Shown: positions 23,205-31,909 of the stretch, in pieces | Numbering within the stretch: position 1 is the first letter of the stretch | How the letters are laid out: each line of letters starts with the position of its first letter | DNA from: JAWXCB01 sp034440455 | GTDB lineage: Bacteria; Bacteroidota; Bacteroidia; Chitinophagales; CAIOSU01 | NCBI GenBank assembly: GCA_034440455.1 | Contig: JAWXCB010000066.1 | Location: 1 to 64,000, forward strand | Length of the DNA: 64,000 nucleotides | Reading direction: 5' to 3' | Notes under the pieces: model-generated | What the model was told of the DNA's origin: nothing | Database searches by the model: none | Seen by the model: only the letters and a program-made list of their open reading frames with translations | Translations under genes and position numbers: made by a program

Positions 23205-24884
23205 ATGAACGAACTCAATAAATATTCTCGCACAATCACGCAAGACGAAACGCAGCCTGCCGCGCAAGCGATGCTGCATGGCATCGGTTTGTCAGATGCG
23301 GATATGAAAAAAGCGCAGGTAGGAATTGCCAGCACCTGGTATGAAGGTAATACCTGCAACATGCACCTGAATGATTTGTCAGATTGGGTTAAAAATGGAG
23401 TAAAAGAATCAGGATTTGTTGGTTTGCGATTCAACACGATTGGCGTGAGCGATGGTATCTCGATGGGCACAAAAGGAATGCGCTACTCGCTTCCTTCTCG
23501 CGAAATCATTGCCGATTCAATTGAAACTGTCGTCAGTGCGCATTGGTATGATGGCGTGATTACGATTGCCGGTTGTGATAAAAATATGCCCGGAGCATTG
23601 ATTGCGATGGCGCGCTTGAACCGTCCGTCACTGATGGTGTATGGCGGTACGATTGCTTCGGGAAAATACAAAGGTAAAAAGTTGGATGTTGTTTCTGCGT
23701 TTGAAGCATTAGGTGAAAAGTTTGCCGGAAAAATTTCAGATGAAGATTTTCACAATATCATAAAAAATGCCTGTCCCGGGGCGGGAGCATGTGGCGGTAT
23801 GTACACTGCAAATACAATGGCATCCGCGATTGAAGCGATGGGAATGAGTTTACCTTATAGCTCATCCAATCCTGCGTTGAGCGCGGAAAAGAAAAACGAG
23901 TGTGTGCAAGCGGGGAAAGCCATTCGCTTGTTACTTGAAAAAAATATCAAGCCGAGCGATATCATGACGAAGAAAGCGTTTGAAAACGCAATGACGATTG
24001 TAATGATTCTGGGTGGTTCCACGAATGCAGTGCTGCATTTGATTGCAATGGCAAAAGCTATTGGAGTGAAATTGACGATTGATGATTTCCAGAAAATCAG
24101 CGATAAGACCCCTTTCCTTGCAGATTTAAAACCAAGCGGAAAATTTTTGATGGAAGATTTATACGCAGTGGGCGGAGTGCCGGCTGTACTCAAAATGTTG
24201 CTGAAAGAAAAAATGATTCATGGAGATTGTCTGACAGTAACCGGAAAAACGATTGCCGAAAATCTGAAAGAAGCAAAACCGCTTTCCGATGGACAGCAAG
24301 TGATTCTTTCTATTAAAAATCCAATTAAGAAAAGCGGGCACATTCAAATCTTGTATGGCAATCTCGCGCCACAAGGTTCTGTCGCAAAGATTACCGGAAA
24401 AGAAGGGGAAAAATTTGAAGGCACAGCGCGGGTGTTTGATGACGAGTTCGCAGCGATTGAAGGTATCCAAAAAGGAAAAGTGAAAAAGGGAGATGTCATT
24501 GTCATCCGCTACGAAGGACCCAAAGGCGGACCCGGTATGCCGGAAATGCTGAAGCCAACTTCTGCAATCATGGGCGCGGGATTAGGAACTGAAGTAGCGC
24601 TGATTACCGATGGCAGATTTTCAGGTGGCACACACGGTTTTGTAGTAGGACATATCACACCTGAAGCACAGGAAGGCGGGTTGATTGGCTTGTTGAAAAA
24701 TGGCGACCGCATCACGATAGATGGAACAAAGAATAAAATTCAGGCGCATCTCACAGGCGAAGAAATAAAAAAACGAAAAGCAAATTGGAAACCGCGCAAG
24801 ATAAAAGTGAAAAACGGATACTTGTATAAATATATGAAGTTGGTTTCTTCGGCTTCGGAGGGATGCGTGACGGATGGGGACTAA
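23205..24884 (+). CDS. ilvD: Dihydroxy-acid dehydratase
   Basis: The 559-residue iron-sulfur enzyme dehydrates 2,3-dihydroxy acids to the 2-oxo acids that IlvE aminates. The cluster-binding cysteines are Cys51 (EGNTCNMHLND), Cys124 (TIAGCDKNMPG, with the conserved Lys125) and Cys196 (PGAGACGGMYTANTM). The C-terminal ITDGRFSGGTHGFVVGH segment holds the catalytic serine. The length is normal for the family. It is followed 25 bp later by an MNT-domain gene that does not belong to the pathway, and the Ile/Val genes resume with ilvB. Confidence 0.97.
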   Translation: MNELNKYSRTITQDETQPAAQAMLHGIGLSDADMKKAQVGIASTWYEGNTCNMHLNDLSDWVKNGVKESGFVGLRFNTIGVSDGISMGTKGMRYSLPSREIIADSIETVVSAHWYDGVITIAGCDKNMPGALIAMARLNRPSLMVYGGTIASGKYKGKKLDVVSAFEALGEKFAGKISDEDFHNIIKNACPGAGACGGMYTANTMASAIEAMGMSLPYSSSNPALSAEKKNECVQAGKAIRLLLEKNIKPSDIMTKKAFENAMTIVMILGGSTNAVLHLIAMAKAIGVKLTIDDFQKISDKTPFLADLKPSGKFLMEDLYAVGGVPAVLKMLLKEKMIHGDCLTVTGKTIAENLKEAKPLSDGQQVILSIKNPIKKSGHIQILYGNLAPQGSVAKITGKEGEKFEGTARVFDDEFAAIEGIQKGKVKKGDVIVIRYEGPKGGPGMPEMLKPTSAIMGAGLGTEVALITDGRFSGGTHGFVVGHITPEAQEGGLIGLLKNGDRITIDGTKNKIQAHLTGEEIKKRKANWKPRKIKVKNGYLYKYMKLVSSASEGCVTDGD

Positions 24885-24909
24885 GAATAGAAATTAACTT
24901 TGATCGAAT

Positions 24910-25212
24910 ATGAAGCTCGAAAAAAATAAGCTGCAATCCTTAAAGGTTTTTTTCTCGGACAAGCCGGTGAAGCGAGCATACTTATTTGGCTCTTTTGCGC
25001 GGGGTGATGCAAATGAGAGGAGCGATGTAGATATTTTGGTTGAGTTGGACTATTCGCAAAAAATCGGATTGAAATTTCTGAGCATGCAAATCGCATTGGA
25101 AGAAATGCTTGAAAGGAAAGTGGACTTTGTTACGGATCGCTCGCTTGAGGCTTTTATGAAGCCATTTGTTGACAAAGAAAAAATGCTTCTTTATGAAAGG
25201 CAAAGCGGCTGA
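24910..25212 (+). CDS. MNT-domain nucleotidyltransferase (MntA-like antitoxin)
   Basis: This 100-residue minimal nucleotidyltransferase has the active-site pattern GSFARG-x6-SDVDILVE (G-S-x-D-x-D, about residues 23-42). MntA antitoxins neutralise a HEPN ribonuclease partner by adding AMP residues to a tyrosine next to its active site. The next gene is a HEPN protein, overlapping by 20 bp, which supports the assignment. The motif appears intact. The module sits between ilvD and ilvB on the same strand and is likely cotranscribed with them. Confidence 0.85.
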   Translation: MKLEKNKLQSLKVFFSDKPVKRAYLFGSFARGDANERSDVDILVELDYSQKIGLKFLSMQIALEEMLERKVDFVTDRSLEAFMKPFVDKEKMLLYERQSG

Positions 25213-25540
25213 CAAAACGCGACTCCGGCATATTCTTGAAGCAATCAGGGAAATTGAAAAGTATCTCGCTGTTGCCGGAAGTGAGGATGATTTTTACAAT
25301 AATTCCGCATTGAAGTTTGCAACAGTTAAACAATTGGAAATTATCGGTGAAGCGGCAGGGAAACTTTCTAACGAAATATAAAAACGTGCAGTAGAATTAA
25401 ACTGGAAAGCCATCATTTCAATGCGTAACAGGTTAGTGCATGATTATGAAAATATTGATTTCACGATTGTCTATCAGATTGCAGCAGATGAGTTACCTGC
25501 CTTGAAAGAAGCAGTTGATAAAATGCTTCTTGCTTTTTAA
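25193..25540 (+). pseudogene. HEPN-domain toxin interrupted by an ochre codon
   Basis: From ATG 25193 the HEPN fold reads DKTRLRHILEAIREIEKYL... and FATVKQLEIIGEAAGKLSNEI, then hits TAA at 25379-25381 (codon 63). The same frame continues with KRAVELNWKAIISMRNRLVHDYENID to a second stop at 25540. The R-x4-6-H motif that defines HEPN ribonucleases, RNRLVHDY, lies after the premature stop, so the made product would lack its active site. The full length would be 115 residues. A Tyr-to-stop change fits the sequence. The MNT antitoxin upstream is intact. Sequencing error is possible. Confidence 0.8.
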
Positions 25541-25563
25541 TTAGTTAAAAGAATATAAATTCA

Positions 25564-27300
25564 ATGACCGAAACCCTCACAAAAAAGAAGTCAACTCAAA
25601 AGCAGCCCAAAAAGAAAACCATCACCGGCTCTGAAGCAGTGATTCTCTCCTTGCTTGAAGAAGGCGTTGACACCATCTTCGGCTACCCCGGTGGCGCGAT
25701 TATGCCGATTTATGATGCGCTCTATCATTACCGGAATAAAATCAATCACATCCTCGTGCGCCATGAACAAGGCGCAACACATGCTGCTCAGGGATATGCC
25801 CGCGTAAAGGGAAAGGCAGGAGTTTGCTTTGCAACATCAGGTCCCGGAGCTACAAATTTGATTACAGGAATTGCTGATGCGCAGATTGATTCTACTCCAA
25901 TGGTGTGTATCACAGGGCAAGTGCCGGTTCATCTTCTCGGCACGGATGCTTTTCAGGAAACAGATGTGATTGGCATTTCAATGCCCATCACAAAATGGAA
26001 TTACAAAGTCACCAAGCCTGAAGAAATTCCGTGGGCGATTGCACAAGCGTTTTATATCGCCAACAATGGTCGTCCCGGTCCTGTGCTGATTGACATTGCA
26101 AAGAATGCGCAATTCGGAGAACTGGAATATTCGTATGAAAAGTGTCAGAAGATTCGCAGCTATCGCCCCAAGCCGAAGGCGCATGAAAAGGATATTACTG
26201 CGGCCGCTGAACTTATTAATCAGGCGAAAAAACCATTCTTACTTATTGGTCATGGTGTGTTGATTTCAGGCGCAGAAAAGGAGTTGCAAAAATTTATTGA
26301 GAAAACAGGAATCCCTTCCGCATCAACGCTGCTTGGATTATCTGCAATGCCATGTGACCATCCGCTGTATGTCGGCTATCTCGGGATGCATGGCAATTAT
26401 GGACCTAACATCAAAACAAACGAATGTGATTTACTTATTGCTATCGGAATGCGCTTTGATGATCGCGTGACGGGTGATTTAAAAAAATATGCGCGACAGG
26501 CAAAAGTGATTCACATTGAAATTGATCCTTCGGAGATTGATAAAAACGTAAAGACTACTGTCGGGATAAATGCAGACGCGAAAGAAGCGCTGAAAGCATT
26601 GCTTCCTAAAGTGAAAAAAAATAATCACAAAAAGTGGTTGCAGGAATTCAGGGATTGCGACAAGATTGAATTTGATAAAGTAACCCGCCATGAATTTTTT
26701 CCCGGAAAAGGAGAAATAAAAATGGCGGAAATCATCAACGTGCTTTCTGAAAAAACGAAAGGAGAAGCGGTGCTTGTGACAGATGTGGGTCAGCACCAGA
26801 TGGTCGCAACCCGTTATTACAAATTCAAAAAACCAAACAGCAACATTTCATCCGGTGGTCTTGGTACAATGGGTTTTGCATTGCCCGCAGCGCTGGGCGC
26901 TAAAATCGGAAGACCTGATAGACAAGTAGTTGCCGTGATTGGTGATGGCGGTTTCCAAATGACGTTGCAGGAGATGGCGACTATTTTTCAAACGCAAGCC
27001 GCAGTGAAAATCATTATTCTGAACAATGACTTTCTTGGCATGGTGCGTCAGTGGCAGCAATTATTTTTCGAGAAAAGGTATTCTTTCACCGAAATCGTGA
27101 ATCCTGATTTCGTTGCGCTTTCAAAGGCATTCGGAATTGAGGCGCACCAACTTTCTAAGCGCGAGAATATTAATTCATCAATAGATAAACTGCTTTCACA
27201 CAAAGGACCTTATCTGCTTGAAGTGAAGGTGGAGAAAGAAGAGAATGTTTTCCCGATGGTTCCTTCGGGGGCGAGTGTTTCTGAAATAAGACTTGAATAA
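25564..27300 (+). CDS. ilvB: Acetolactate synthase, catalytic subunit
   Basis: The 578-residue thiamine-diphosphate enzyme condenses pyruvate with pyruvate or 2-oxobutyrate, the committed step for Val/Leu and Ile. The catalytic glutamate is Glu68 in LVRHEQGATHAAQGYAR. The thiamine-diphosphate/Mg motif runs from GDGGFQMTLQEM to IIILNNDFLGMVRQWQ. The central FAD-binding-like domain has LLGLSAMPCDHPLYVGYLG. The first 20 residues are a lysine-rich extension (KKKSTQKQPKKKT). ilvN follows after 9 bp, consistent with a two-subunit enzyme under valine feedback. Confidence 0.97.
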   Translation: MTETLTKKKSTQKQPKKKTITGSEAVILSLLEEGVDTIFGYPGGAIMPIYDALYHYRNKINHILVRHEQGATHAAQGYARVKGKAGVCFATSGPGATNLITGIADAQIDSTPMVCITGQVPVHLLGTDAFQETDVIGISMPITKWNYKVTKPEEIPWAIAQAFYIANNGRPGPVLIDIAKNAQFGELEYSYEKCQKIRSYRPKPKAHEKDITAAAELINQAKKPFLLIGHGVLISGAEKELQKFIEKTGIPSASTLLGLSAMPCDHPLYVGYLGMHGNYGPNIKTNECDLLIAIGMRFDDRVTGDLKKYARQAKVIHIEIDPSEIDKNVKTTVGINADAKEALKALLPKVKKNNHKKWLQEFRDCDKIEFDKVTRHEFFPGKGEIKMAEIINVLSEKTKGEAVLVTDVGQHQMVATRYYKFKKPNSNISSGGLGTMGFALPAALGAKIGRPDRQVVAVIGDGGFQMTLQEMATIFQTQAAVKIIILNNDFLGMVRQWQQLFFEKRYSFTEIVNPDFVALSKAFGIEAHQLSKRENINSSIDKLLSHKGPYLLEVKVEKEENVFPMVPSGASVSEIRLE

Positions 27301-27309
27301 AATAAGACA

Positions 27310-27885
27310 ATGAGCAATCTCAATTCCATTTACAACGACCAAACCGATTTTTCGCGTGAGCGGGAATTCACGATTTCCGTTTTTACCGAAAATAATATCG
27401 GTCTGTTGAATCACATCACTATTGTGTTCACGCGCAGAAATTTGAATATCAATAGTCTTACAACTTCAGAATCAGAGATTAAAGGCATTTTTCGTTTCAC
27501 CATCACCATTCGCACTACGCACGACACTGTTAAAAAACTTATCAAGCAATTGGAGAAGATAGTGGATGTCATCAAAGCGTTTGTACACGAGGAGAAAGAT
27601 ATTATCACTCAGGAAATTGCACTCTACAAAGTTCCGGTGAAGGCAGCGCACAACGGAGTGAACATCGAGCAAATCGTTCGCGAAAGTCACGCGCGCATTC
27701 TGGCGATTGAGAACGGATATATCGTGATTGAAAAAACGGGACATCAGCGTGATACGCAGAAGTTGTTTGAGAAATTAGAACCGCACGGTGTGCTGGAGTT
27801 CGCACGTTCGGGAAGGGTTGCAGTAATGCGCTCGGCAGATAACTTGGATAAATTTTTAAAAGAGATAGAGAAGAAGCATAAATAA
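27310..27885 (+). CDS. ilvN: Acetolactate synthase, regulatory subunit
   Basis: This 191-residue protein has an N-terminal ACT domain (FTISVFTENNIGLLNHITIVFTRRNLNINSL) and a C-terminal IlvH-like domain (ETGHQRDTQ-type segment, then LEPHGVLEFARSGRVAVMR). ACT domains bind valine and transmit feedback inhibition to IlvB. It lies 9 bp after ilvB and 23 bp before ilvC, so the transcript order is B-N-C. The length is at the upper end of the usual 160-190 residues. Confidence 0.95.
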   Translation: MSNLNSIYNDQTDFSREREFTISVFTENNIGLLNHITIVFTRRNLNINSLTTSESEIKGIFRFTITIRTTHDTVKKLIKQLEKIVDVIKAFVHEEKDIITQEIALYKVPVKAAHNGVNIEQIVRESHARILAIENGYIVIEKTGHQRDTQKLFEKLEPHGVLEFARSGRVAVMRSADNLDKFLKEIEKKHK

Positions 27886-27908
27886 ACCATAAACAACAAA
27901 CGAATAAC

Positions 27909-28946
27909 ATGGCACAAATTTATTTTGGCGGAGTTCTTGAAAACGTAGTGACGCGAGAAGAATTCCCTTTGAAAAAAGCGCTCGACATTCTGAAAGATGA
28001 AACAATCGCTATTCTCGGCTATGGCGTTCAGGGTCCGGGGCAGGCGTTGAATCTGAAAGACAATGGATTCAACGTGATTGTCGGGCAGCGCAAAGGCACA
28101 AAAAGCTGGGACAAAGCAGTGAAAGATGGTTTTGTTGAAGGCAAAAATCTTTTTGAATTGGAAGAAGCAGCAAACAAAGGAACCATTCTGCAATTCCTTT
28201 TATCTGATGCAGGACAAATTTCGTTTTGGCCCACGCTGAAAAAGTATCTTACGAAGGAGAAAACTCTTTATTTCTCCCACGGCTTTGGTATCACTTACAA
28301 CGACCAAACCGGAATCAATCCACCTGCCGATGTAGATGTAGTGCTTGTTGCACCGAAAGGTTCAGGCACGAGTCTGCGCAGAAAATTCTTGCAAGGCAAA
28401 GGCTTGAATGCAAGTTTTGCGATTTATCAGGATGCAAGTGGTAATGCAAAAGACAAAGTCGTTGCGCTGGGTATCGGTATCGGTTCAGGATTTTTGTTTG
28501 AAACAAATTTCAAAAAAGAAGTTTTCAGCGACCTTACCGGTGAGCGAGGAACATTAATGGGTGCACTTGCAGGAATTCTTGAAGCGCAGTATAATCTATT
28601 GCGCAAAAAGGGACATCTGCCGAGTGAAGCATTTAATGAAACAGTTGAAGAACTCACCGAAAGTTTGATTTTGCTTGTTGCTGAAAATGGCATGGATTGG
28701 ATGTTTGCGAATTGCTCCACCACTGCACAACGTGGCGCTTTGGATTGGCGGCACAAATTCAGAAAAGCGGTTGAGCCTGTGTTTGAAGAACTGTATGAAA
28801 GCGTAGCCTCCGGGGAGCAAGCGAAAATTGTTATCAAAGCAAACAGCGACCCGGATTATCGCGCGAAACTTGAAGAGGAATTGAAAGAAATGCGTGAATC
28901 GGAAATGTGGAAGGCGGGAGCGCAGGTGCGGAAGTTGAGACCGTAA
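27909..28946 (+). CDS. ilvC: Ketol-acid reductoisomerase
   Basis: The 345-residue enzyme isomerises and reduces acetolactate or acetohydroxybutyrate with NADPH. The Rossmann glycine motif is ILGYGVQGPGQALNLKDNG, with the phosphate-binding loop VGQRKGTKSWDKA. The C-terminal knotted helical domain has SDLTGERGTLMGALAGILEAQYNLL and ETVEELTESL, which carry the Mg-binding Asp and Glu residues. GPGQ replaces the more common GHAH in the glycine loop. It is the last pathway gene before the DUF433 TA module. Confidence 0.96.
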   Translation: MAQIYFGGVLENVVTREEFPLKKALDILKDETIAILGYGVQGPGQALNLKDNGFNVIVGQRKGTKSWDKAVKDGFVEGKNLFELEEAANKGTILQFLLSDAGQISFWPTLKKYLTKEKTLYFSHGFGITYNDQTGINPPADVDVVLVAPKGSGTSLRRKFLQGKGLNASFAIYQDASGNAKDKVVALGIGIGSGFLFETNFKKEVFSDLTGERGTLMGALAGILEAQYNLLRKKGHLPSEAFNETVEELTESLILLVAENGMDWMFANCSTTAQRGALDWRHKFRKAVEPVFEELYESVASGEQAKIVIKANSDPDYRAKLEEELKEMRESEMWKAGAQVRKLRP

Positions 28947-28995
28947 ACTCAAGTTGCCTGGCTATTTAAACAATGAAAATCTGTAATTTGGAGCT

Positions 28996-29229
28996 ATGCT
29001 AAACATTCAAAATTATATTGAGTCAGACCCCAAAATCATAATGGGCAAGCCTGTCATTAAGGGAATGAGAATAACGGTTGAGTTGATTTTGGAAAAATTG
29101 TCGGAAGGGGAAACGGTGGAAGATTTATTGGAAGCGCATCCCCGCCTTACGACTGAGGGCATCAATGTCGCGCTTGCTTTTGCGGCTCATAACCTCAGAG
29201 CGGATAACATCTATCCAATAGCAAGTTGA
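28996..29229 (+). CDS. DUF433 antitoxin (VapB45-like)
   Basis: This 77-residue protein has the DUF433 pattern IESDPKIIMGKPVIKGMRITVELILEKLSEGETVEDLLEAHPRLT, a small winged-helix-like DNA-binding domain that pairs with PIN-like DUF5615 proteins. Its stop overlaps the start of such a gene (TGATG arrangement). The module lies between ilvC and ilvA on the same strand. A second, orphan DUF433 gene occurs at 58456-58653. Confidence 0.85.
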   Translation: MLNIQNYIESDPKIIMGKPVIKGMRITVELILEKLSEGETVEDLLEAHPRLTTEGINVALAFAAHNLRADNIYPIAS

Positions 29230-29582
29230 TGCTCCAGTTTGTTGCTGATAAAGGTGTTGACGCGCCAATTGTGCATGTCTTGGGAGGTGCGGGGTATAAT
29301 GTTCTTTACATCGCAGAAGAAGCCCCAAAGACAGGCGATGATAAAGTTCTTCTCATGGCAAACGACCAGCAACGTATCTTAATCACTCTTGATAAGGATT
29401 TCGGTGAGTTGGTTTATAGGTTGCATCAATCACATACAGGGGTTATGCAGGTGAGATTAGGCGGATTCAAGCCGAAACGTAAAGCTGAGATTGTGTTGGA
29501 AGCGGTTAAAAAGCATGAAGAAAAGTTGATTGATGCTTTCACTGTAATTCATAAAGGAATAATTAAGCTAAGAAACAGGTGA
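29229..29582 (+). CDS. DUF5615 PIN-like toxin (VapC45-like)
   Basis: The 117-residue Mut7-C/PIN-like protein keeps ITLDKDFGELVYRLH (about residues 56-70) and the late VRLGGFKPKRKAEIVLEA region. The N-terminal acidic motif usually reads ADEN in this family as I know it; here it is ADKG, so an acidic residue expected near the active site is lysine. This could weaken nuclease activity, but it has not been tested by alignment here. ATG 29229 is preferred over a TTG one codon upstream. Its TGA overlaps the GTG start of ilvA by 4 bp, so ilvA translation may be coupled to the module. Confidence 0.8.
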   Translation: MLQFVADKGVDAPIVHVLGGAGYNVLYIAEEAPKTGDDKVLLMANDQQRILITLDKDFGELVYRLHQSHTGVMQVRLGGFKPKRKAEIVLEAVKKHEEKLIDAFTVIHKGIIKLRNR

Positions 29583-30835
29583 ATTCAATTAAACTCATTC
29601 CGATTGAGCAAATCCGAAAAGCGCATGAGCGGCTGTGCAAAATTGTAACGCGCACCCCGCTCGTGTACAGTGCGAATCTCTCGCAAGAGTATGGATGCAA
29701 TGTTTATCTGAAACGCGAGGATTTACAGGTGGTACGCTCTTACAAATTGCGTGGCGCTTACAACAAAATTTCAACCTTACCGAAAGAAGTAACTGCAAAA
29801 GGTGTGGTGTGTGCAAGCGCAGGTAATCATGCGCAGGGCGTTGCATACTCGTGCAACGCGCTCGGCATTCACGGAAAGATTTACATGCCGAATCCCACCA
29901 CCAAACAGAAAGTGGACAAGGTGAAGATGTTCGGGAAAGAATTTGTCGAAGTGATTCTCACGGGCGATACCTACGATGATGCGTATCGCGAAGCAATGGA
30001 GGATTGCAATCGCAATGGCAAAACATTCATCCATCCTTTTGAGGATGAAAAAGTGATGGAAGGGCAGGGCACCGTTGGCTTAGAAATTCTCGAAGACATC
30101 CAGGTGCCGATTGATTATTTGTTTGTGCCGATTGGCGGGGGAGGCTTGGCATCGGGAACAGGAAGTTGTTTCAAACAATTAAGCCCTGATACAAAAATCA
30201 TCGGGGTGGAACCGGCAGGCGCGCCTGCAATGGAGAAATCGCTGAAGCTGGGCAACGTGGTAACGCTCGAGGAGATTGATAGCTTCGTAGATGGCGCAGC
30301 AGTAAAGAGAGTAGGGGAGAAGACATTTGAAATCTGTAAAGAAGTGCTGGATGATATGGTGCTTGTTCCTGAGGGAAAAGTTTGCACAATTATCTTGCGT
30401 CTGTATAACGAAGAAGGAATTGTGGTAGAGCCGGCTGGCGCGCTCACTGTCAGTGCGCTGGGTTTTTGCAAAGAAAAAATAAAAGGGAAGAATGTAGTGT
30501 GCGTGGTGAGCGGTGGCAACAACGACATCATGCGTACTGCTGAAATCAAAGAGCGCTCGATGCTCTATGAAGGCTTGAAGCATTACTTCATTATCCGCTT
30601 TCCGCAACGTGCGGGCGCATTGCGTGAGTTTTTAAATCATGTGCTCAGTCCAACAGACGACATCTGCCATTTTGAATACACCAAAAAGAACAGCCGTGAA
30701 AACGGTCCCGCTTTAATCGGCATTGAATTGGTAAAGCGCGATGACTATGACGGATTGATTGAGCGAATGAAAAAGTATCACATCAATTTCGAAGAGGTGA
30801 ACAGTAACCCGAATCTGTTTAATTATTTTGTGTAG
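29579..30835 (+). CDS. ilvA: Threonine dehydratase (biosynthetic)
   Basis: The 418-residue PLP enzyme deaminates threonine to 2-oxobutyrate, the entry point to isoleucine. The PLP lysine is Lys56 in VVRSYKLRGAYNK, with the glycine loop IGGGGLASG and the late VVSGGNNDIM segment. A C-terminal ACT-like regulatory domain (IIRFPQRAGALREFLNHVL on) shows it is the feedback-regulated type. The start is GTG 29579, overlapping the TGA of the upstream PIN-like gene by 4 bp; no closer ATG keeps the conserved N terminus. It closes the ilv operon. Confidence 0.94.
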   Translation: MNSIKLIPIEQIRKAHERLCKIVTRTPLVYSANLSQEYGCNVYLKREDLQVVRSYKLRGAYNKISTLPKEVTAKGVVCASAGNHAQGVAYSCNALGIHGKIYMPNPTTKQKVDKVKMFGKEFVEVILTGDTYDDAYREAMEDCNRNGKTFIHPFEDEKVMEGQGTVGLEILEDIQVPIDYLFVPIGGGGLASGTGSCFKQLSPDTKIIGVEPAGAPAMEKSLKLGNVVTLEEIDSFVDGAAVKRVGEKTFEICKEVLDDMVLVPEGKVCTIILRLYNEEGIVVEPAGALTVSALGFCKEKIKGKNVVCVVSGGNNDIMRTAEIKERSMLYEGLKHYFIIRFPQRAGALREFLNHVLSPTDDICHFEYTKKNSRENGPALIGIELVKRDDYDGLIERMKKYHINFEEVNSNPNLFNYFV

Positions 30836-30837
30836 CA

Positions 30838-30917
30838 CGATGCTGCACTTGTTCCGGCATCCTCTGATTTTTAGTTGTAATGGCTTCAGGGGTTTGTGGA
30901 ACAAGTCCGCAATGACA
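30838..30917. repeat. Decayed CGGACTTGTTCCG-family repeat
   Basis: GATGCTGCACTTGTTCCGGCATCC on the left and TGTGGAACAAGTCCGCAATGAC on the right match the arms of the repeats at 14132, 44017 and 57413 with several changes. It separates convergent ilvA and the DUF4835 gene and may help stop transcription, although no T run is present. Confidence 0.65.
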
Positions 30918-30925
30918 AACAAATC

Positions 30926-31909
30926 CTACGGCTTCATAATCTTTGCATACTTACCGCTGTTCACAGGGTCGCATTTGTAGAGCAACTGCACTGCGTTTGC
31001 TTTCTCATTTGGTGGCGCAGCGGCAAAAATATTAATCAGCTCTTCTGACTTTGCATTGAAAATAAGCCGGATAAAAGGGGAATTGGGGTATTCCGCTGCA
31101 ACTTCACCAATCTGGCGCAAGCAATTCAACACCACCTGCCTGCCATTGTTCATGTTATCATACATCACATCCATGCCGCTGCGGTGATAGAGATACATGG
31201 ATTCACGAATAGGGCTGAGGCGTGTGTTCAGCAAATTGTCAATTATCCAGTAGCGATTATTCACGTTTTCAAACGGTCGCCAGCCGGGAGCAATATCACT
31301 GCTTAAGTTGCTGGGAATACTATTTACTACTGCTTGCGCTTTTTGATAGTAAGGTGTGCCCGCATTCAGCGAGTAGGTGTCATAATCAAGTCCGATAATG
31401 AGATAGGCATAGTAGGCAAGCATCGCAGTGAGGTTCGAGCGGAAATCATTATCGCTGAACTCCAATTGCTCAAATTCTTTGTATTCAAAAATCCAGTCCT
31501 TATCGGCATAGTTGAAAACTACCGAATTGTAATCGCTGTTAAACACCGGACGCGATGACTGAATGCTCACCTGTGCGCGAAAAATATTTGCGCTCGATTC
31601 TTCGGTAACATTGATAAAGATGCTGCACTCAATTTTTTCTTCCAACTTGAAAACATCACTCGTCCACTTGCGGGTGTTCATGAATTCAAAAATGGCGGTC
31701 TCAAGCGTTTGAAAAACCCTGACATCCGTGGTTTGCAGCTTCTGCGCAATAATCTCCACCGTGCATTTCAATTCCTGAGCGCGAATTGTTGCAGACGAAA
31801 ATAAAAACAGTACAACTGCAAGGAGTTTTAAGGGAAGAAATTTTCGCGTCAACTTCAAACTATAAACTTCAAACTGTAAACTCGCAAAGCCCGTGCGCTG
31901 ATTAAGCAT
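30926..31909 (-). CDS. DUF4835 family exported protein (PorD-like)
   Basis: This 327-residue exported protein matches the Bacteroidota DUF4835 family, labelled PorD (T9SS-associated) in some annotations; I am not certain of that role. Family segments are ELKCTVEIIAQKLQTTD, the NTRKWTSDVF region, FNYADKDWIFEY, AYYAYLIIGLDYDTYSL and PGWRPFEN. The signal peptide core is FLPLKLLAVVLFLFSSATIRAQ. The ATG at 31909 adds about 17 codons that derive from a word-like repeat (AAACTTCAAACT...); a TTG at 31858 gives a cleaner MKLTRKF signal peptide and may be the true start. It overlaps coaBC by 8 bp if the ATG is used. Confidence 0.82.
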   Translation of the reverse strand: MLNQRTGFASLQFEVYSLKLTRKFLPLKLLAVVLFLFSSATIRAQELKCTVEIIAQKLQTTDVRVFQTLETAIFEFMNTRKWTSDVFKLEEKIECSIFINVTEESSANIFRAQVSIQSSRPVFNSDYNSVVFNYADKDWIFEYKEFEQLEFSDNDFRSNLTAMLAYYAYLIIGLDYDTYSLNAGTPYYQKAQAVVNSIPSNLSSDIAPGWRPFENVNNRYWIIDNLLNTRLSPIRESMYLYHRSGMDVMYDNMNNGRQVVLNCLRQIGEVAAEYPNSPFIRLIFNAKSEELINIFAAAPPNEKANAVQLLYKCDPVNSGKYAKIMKP

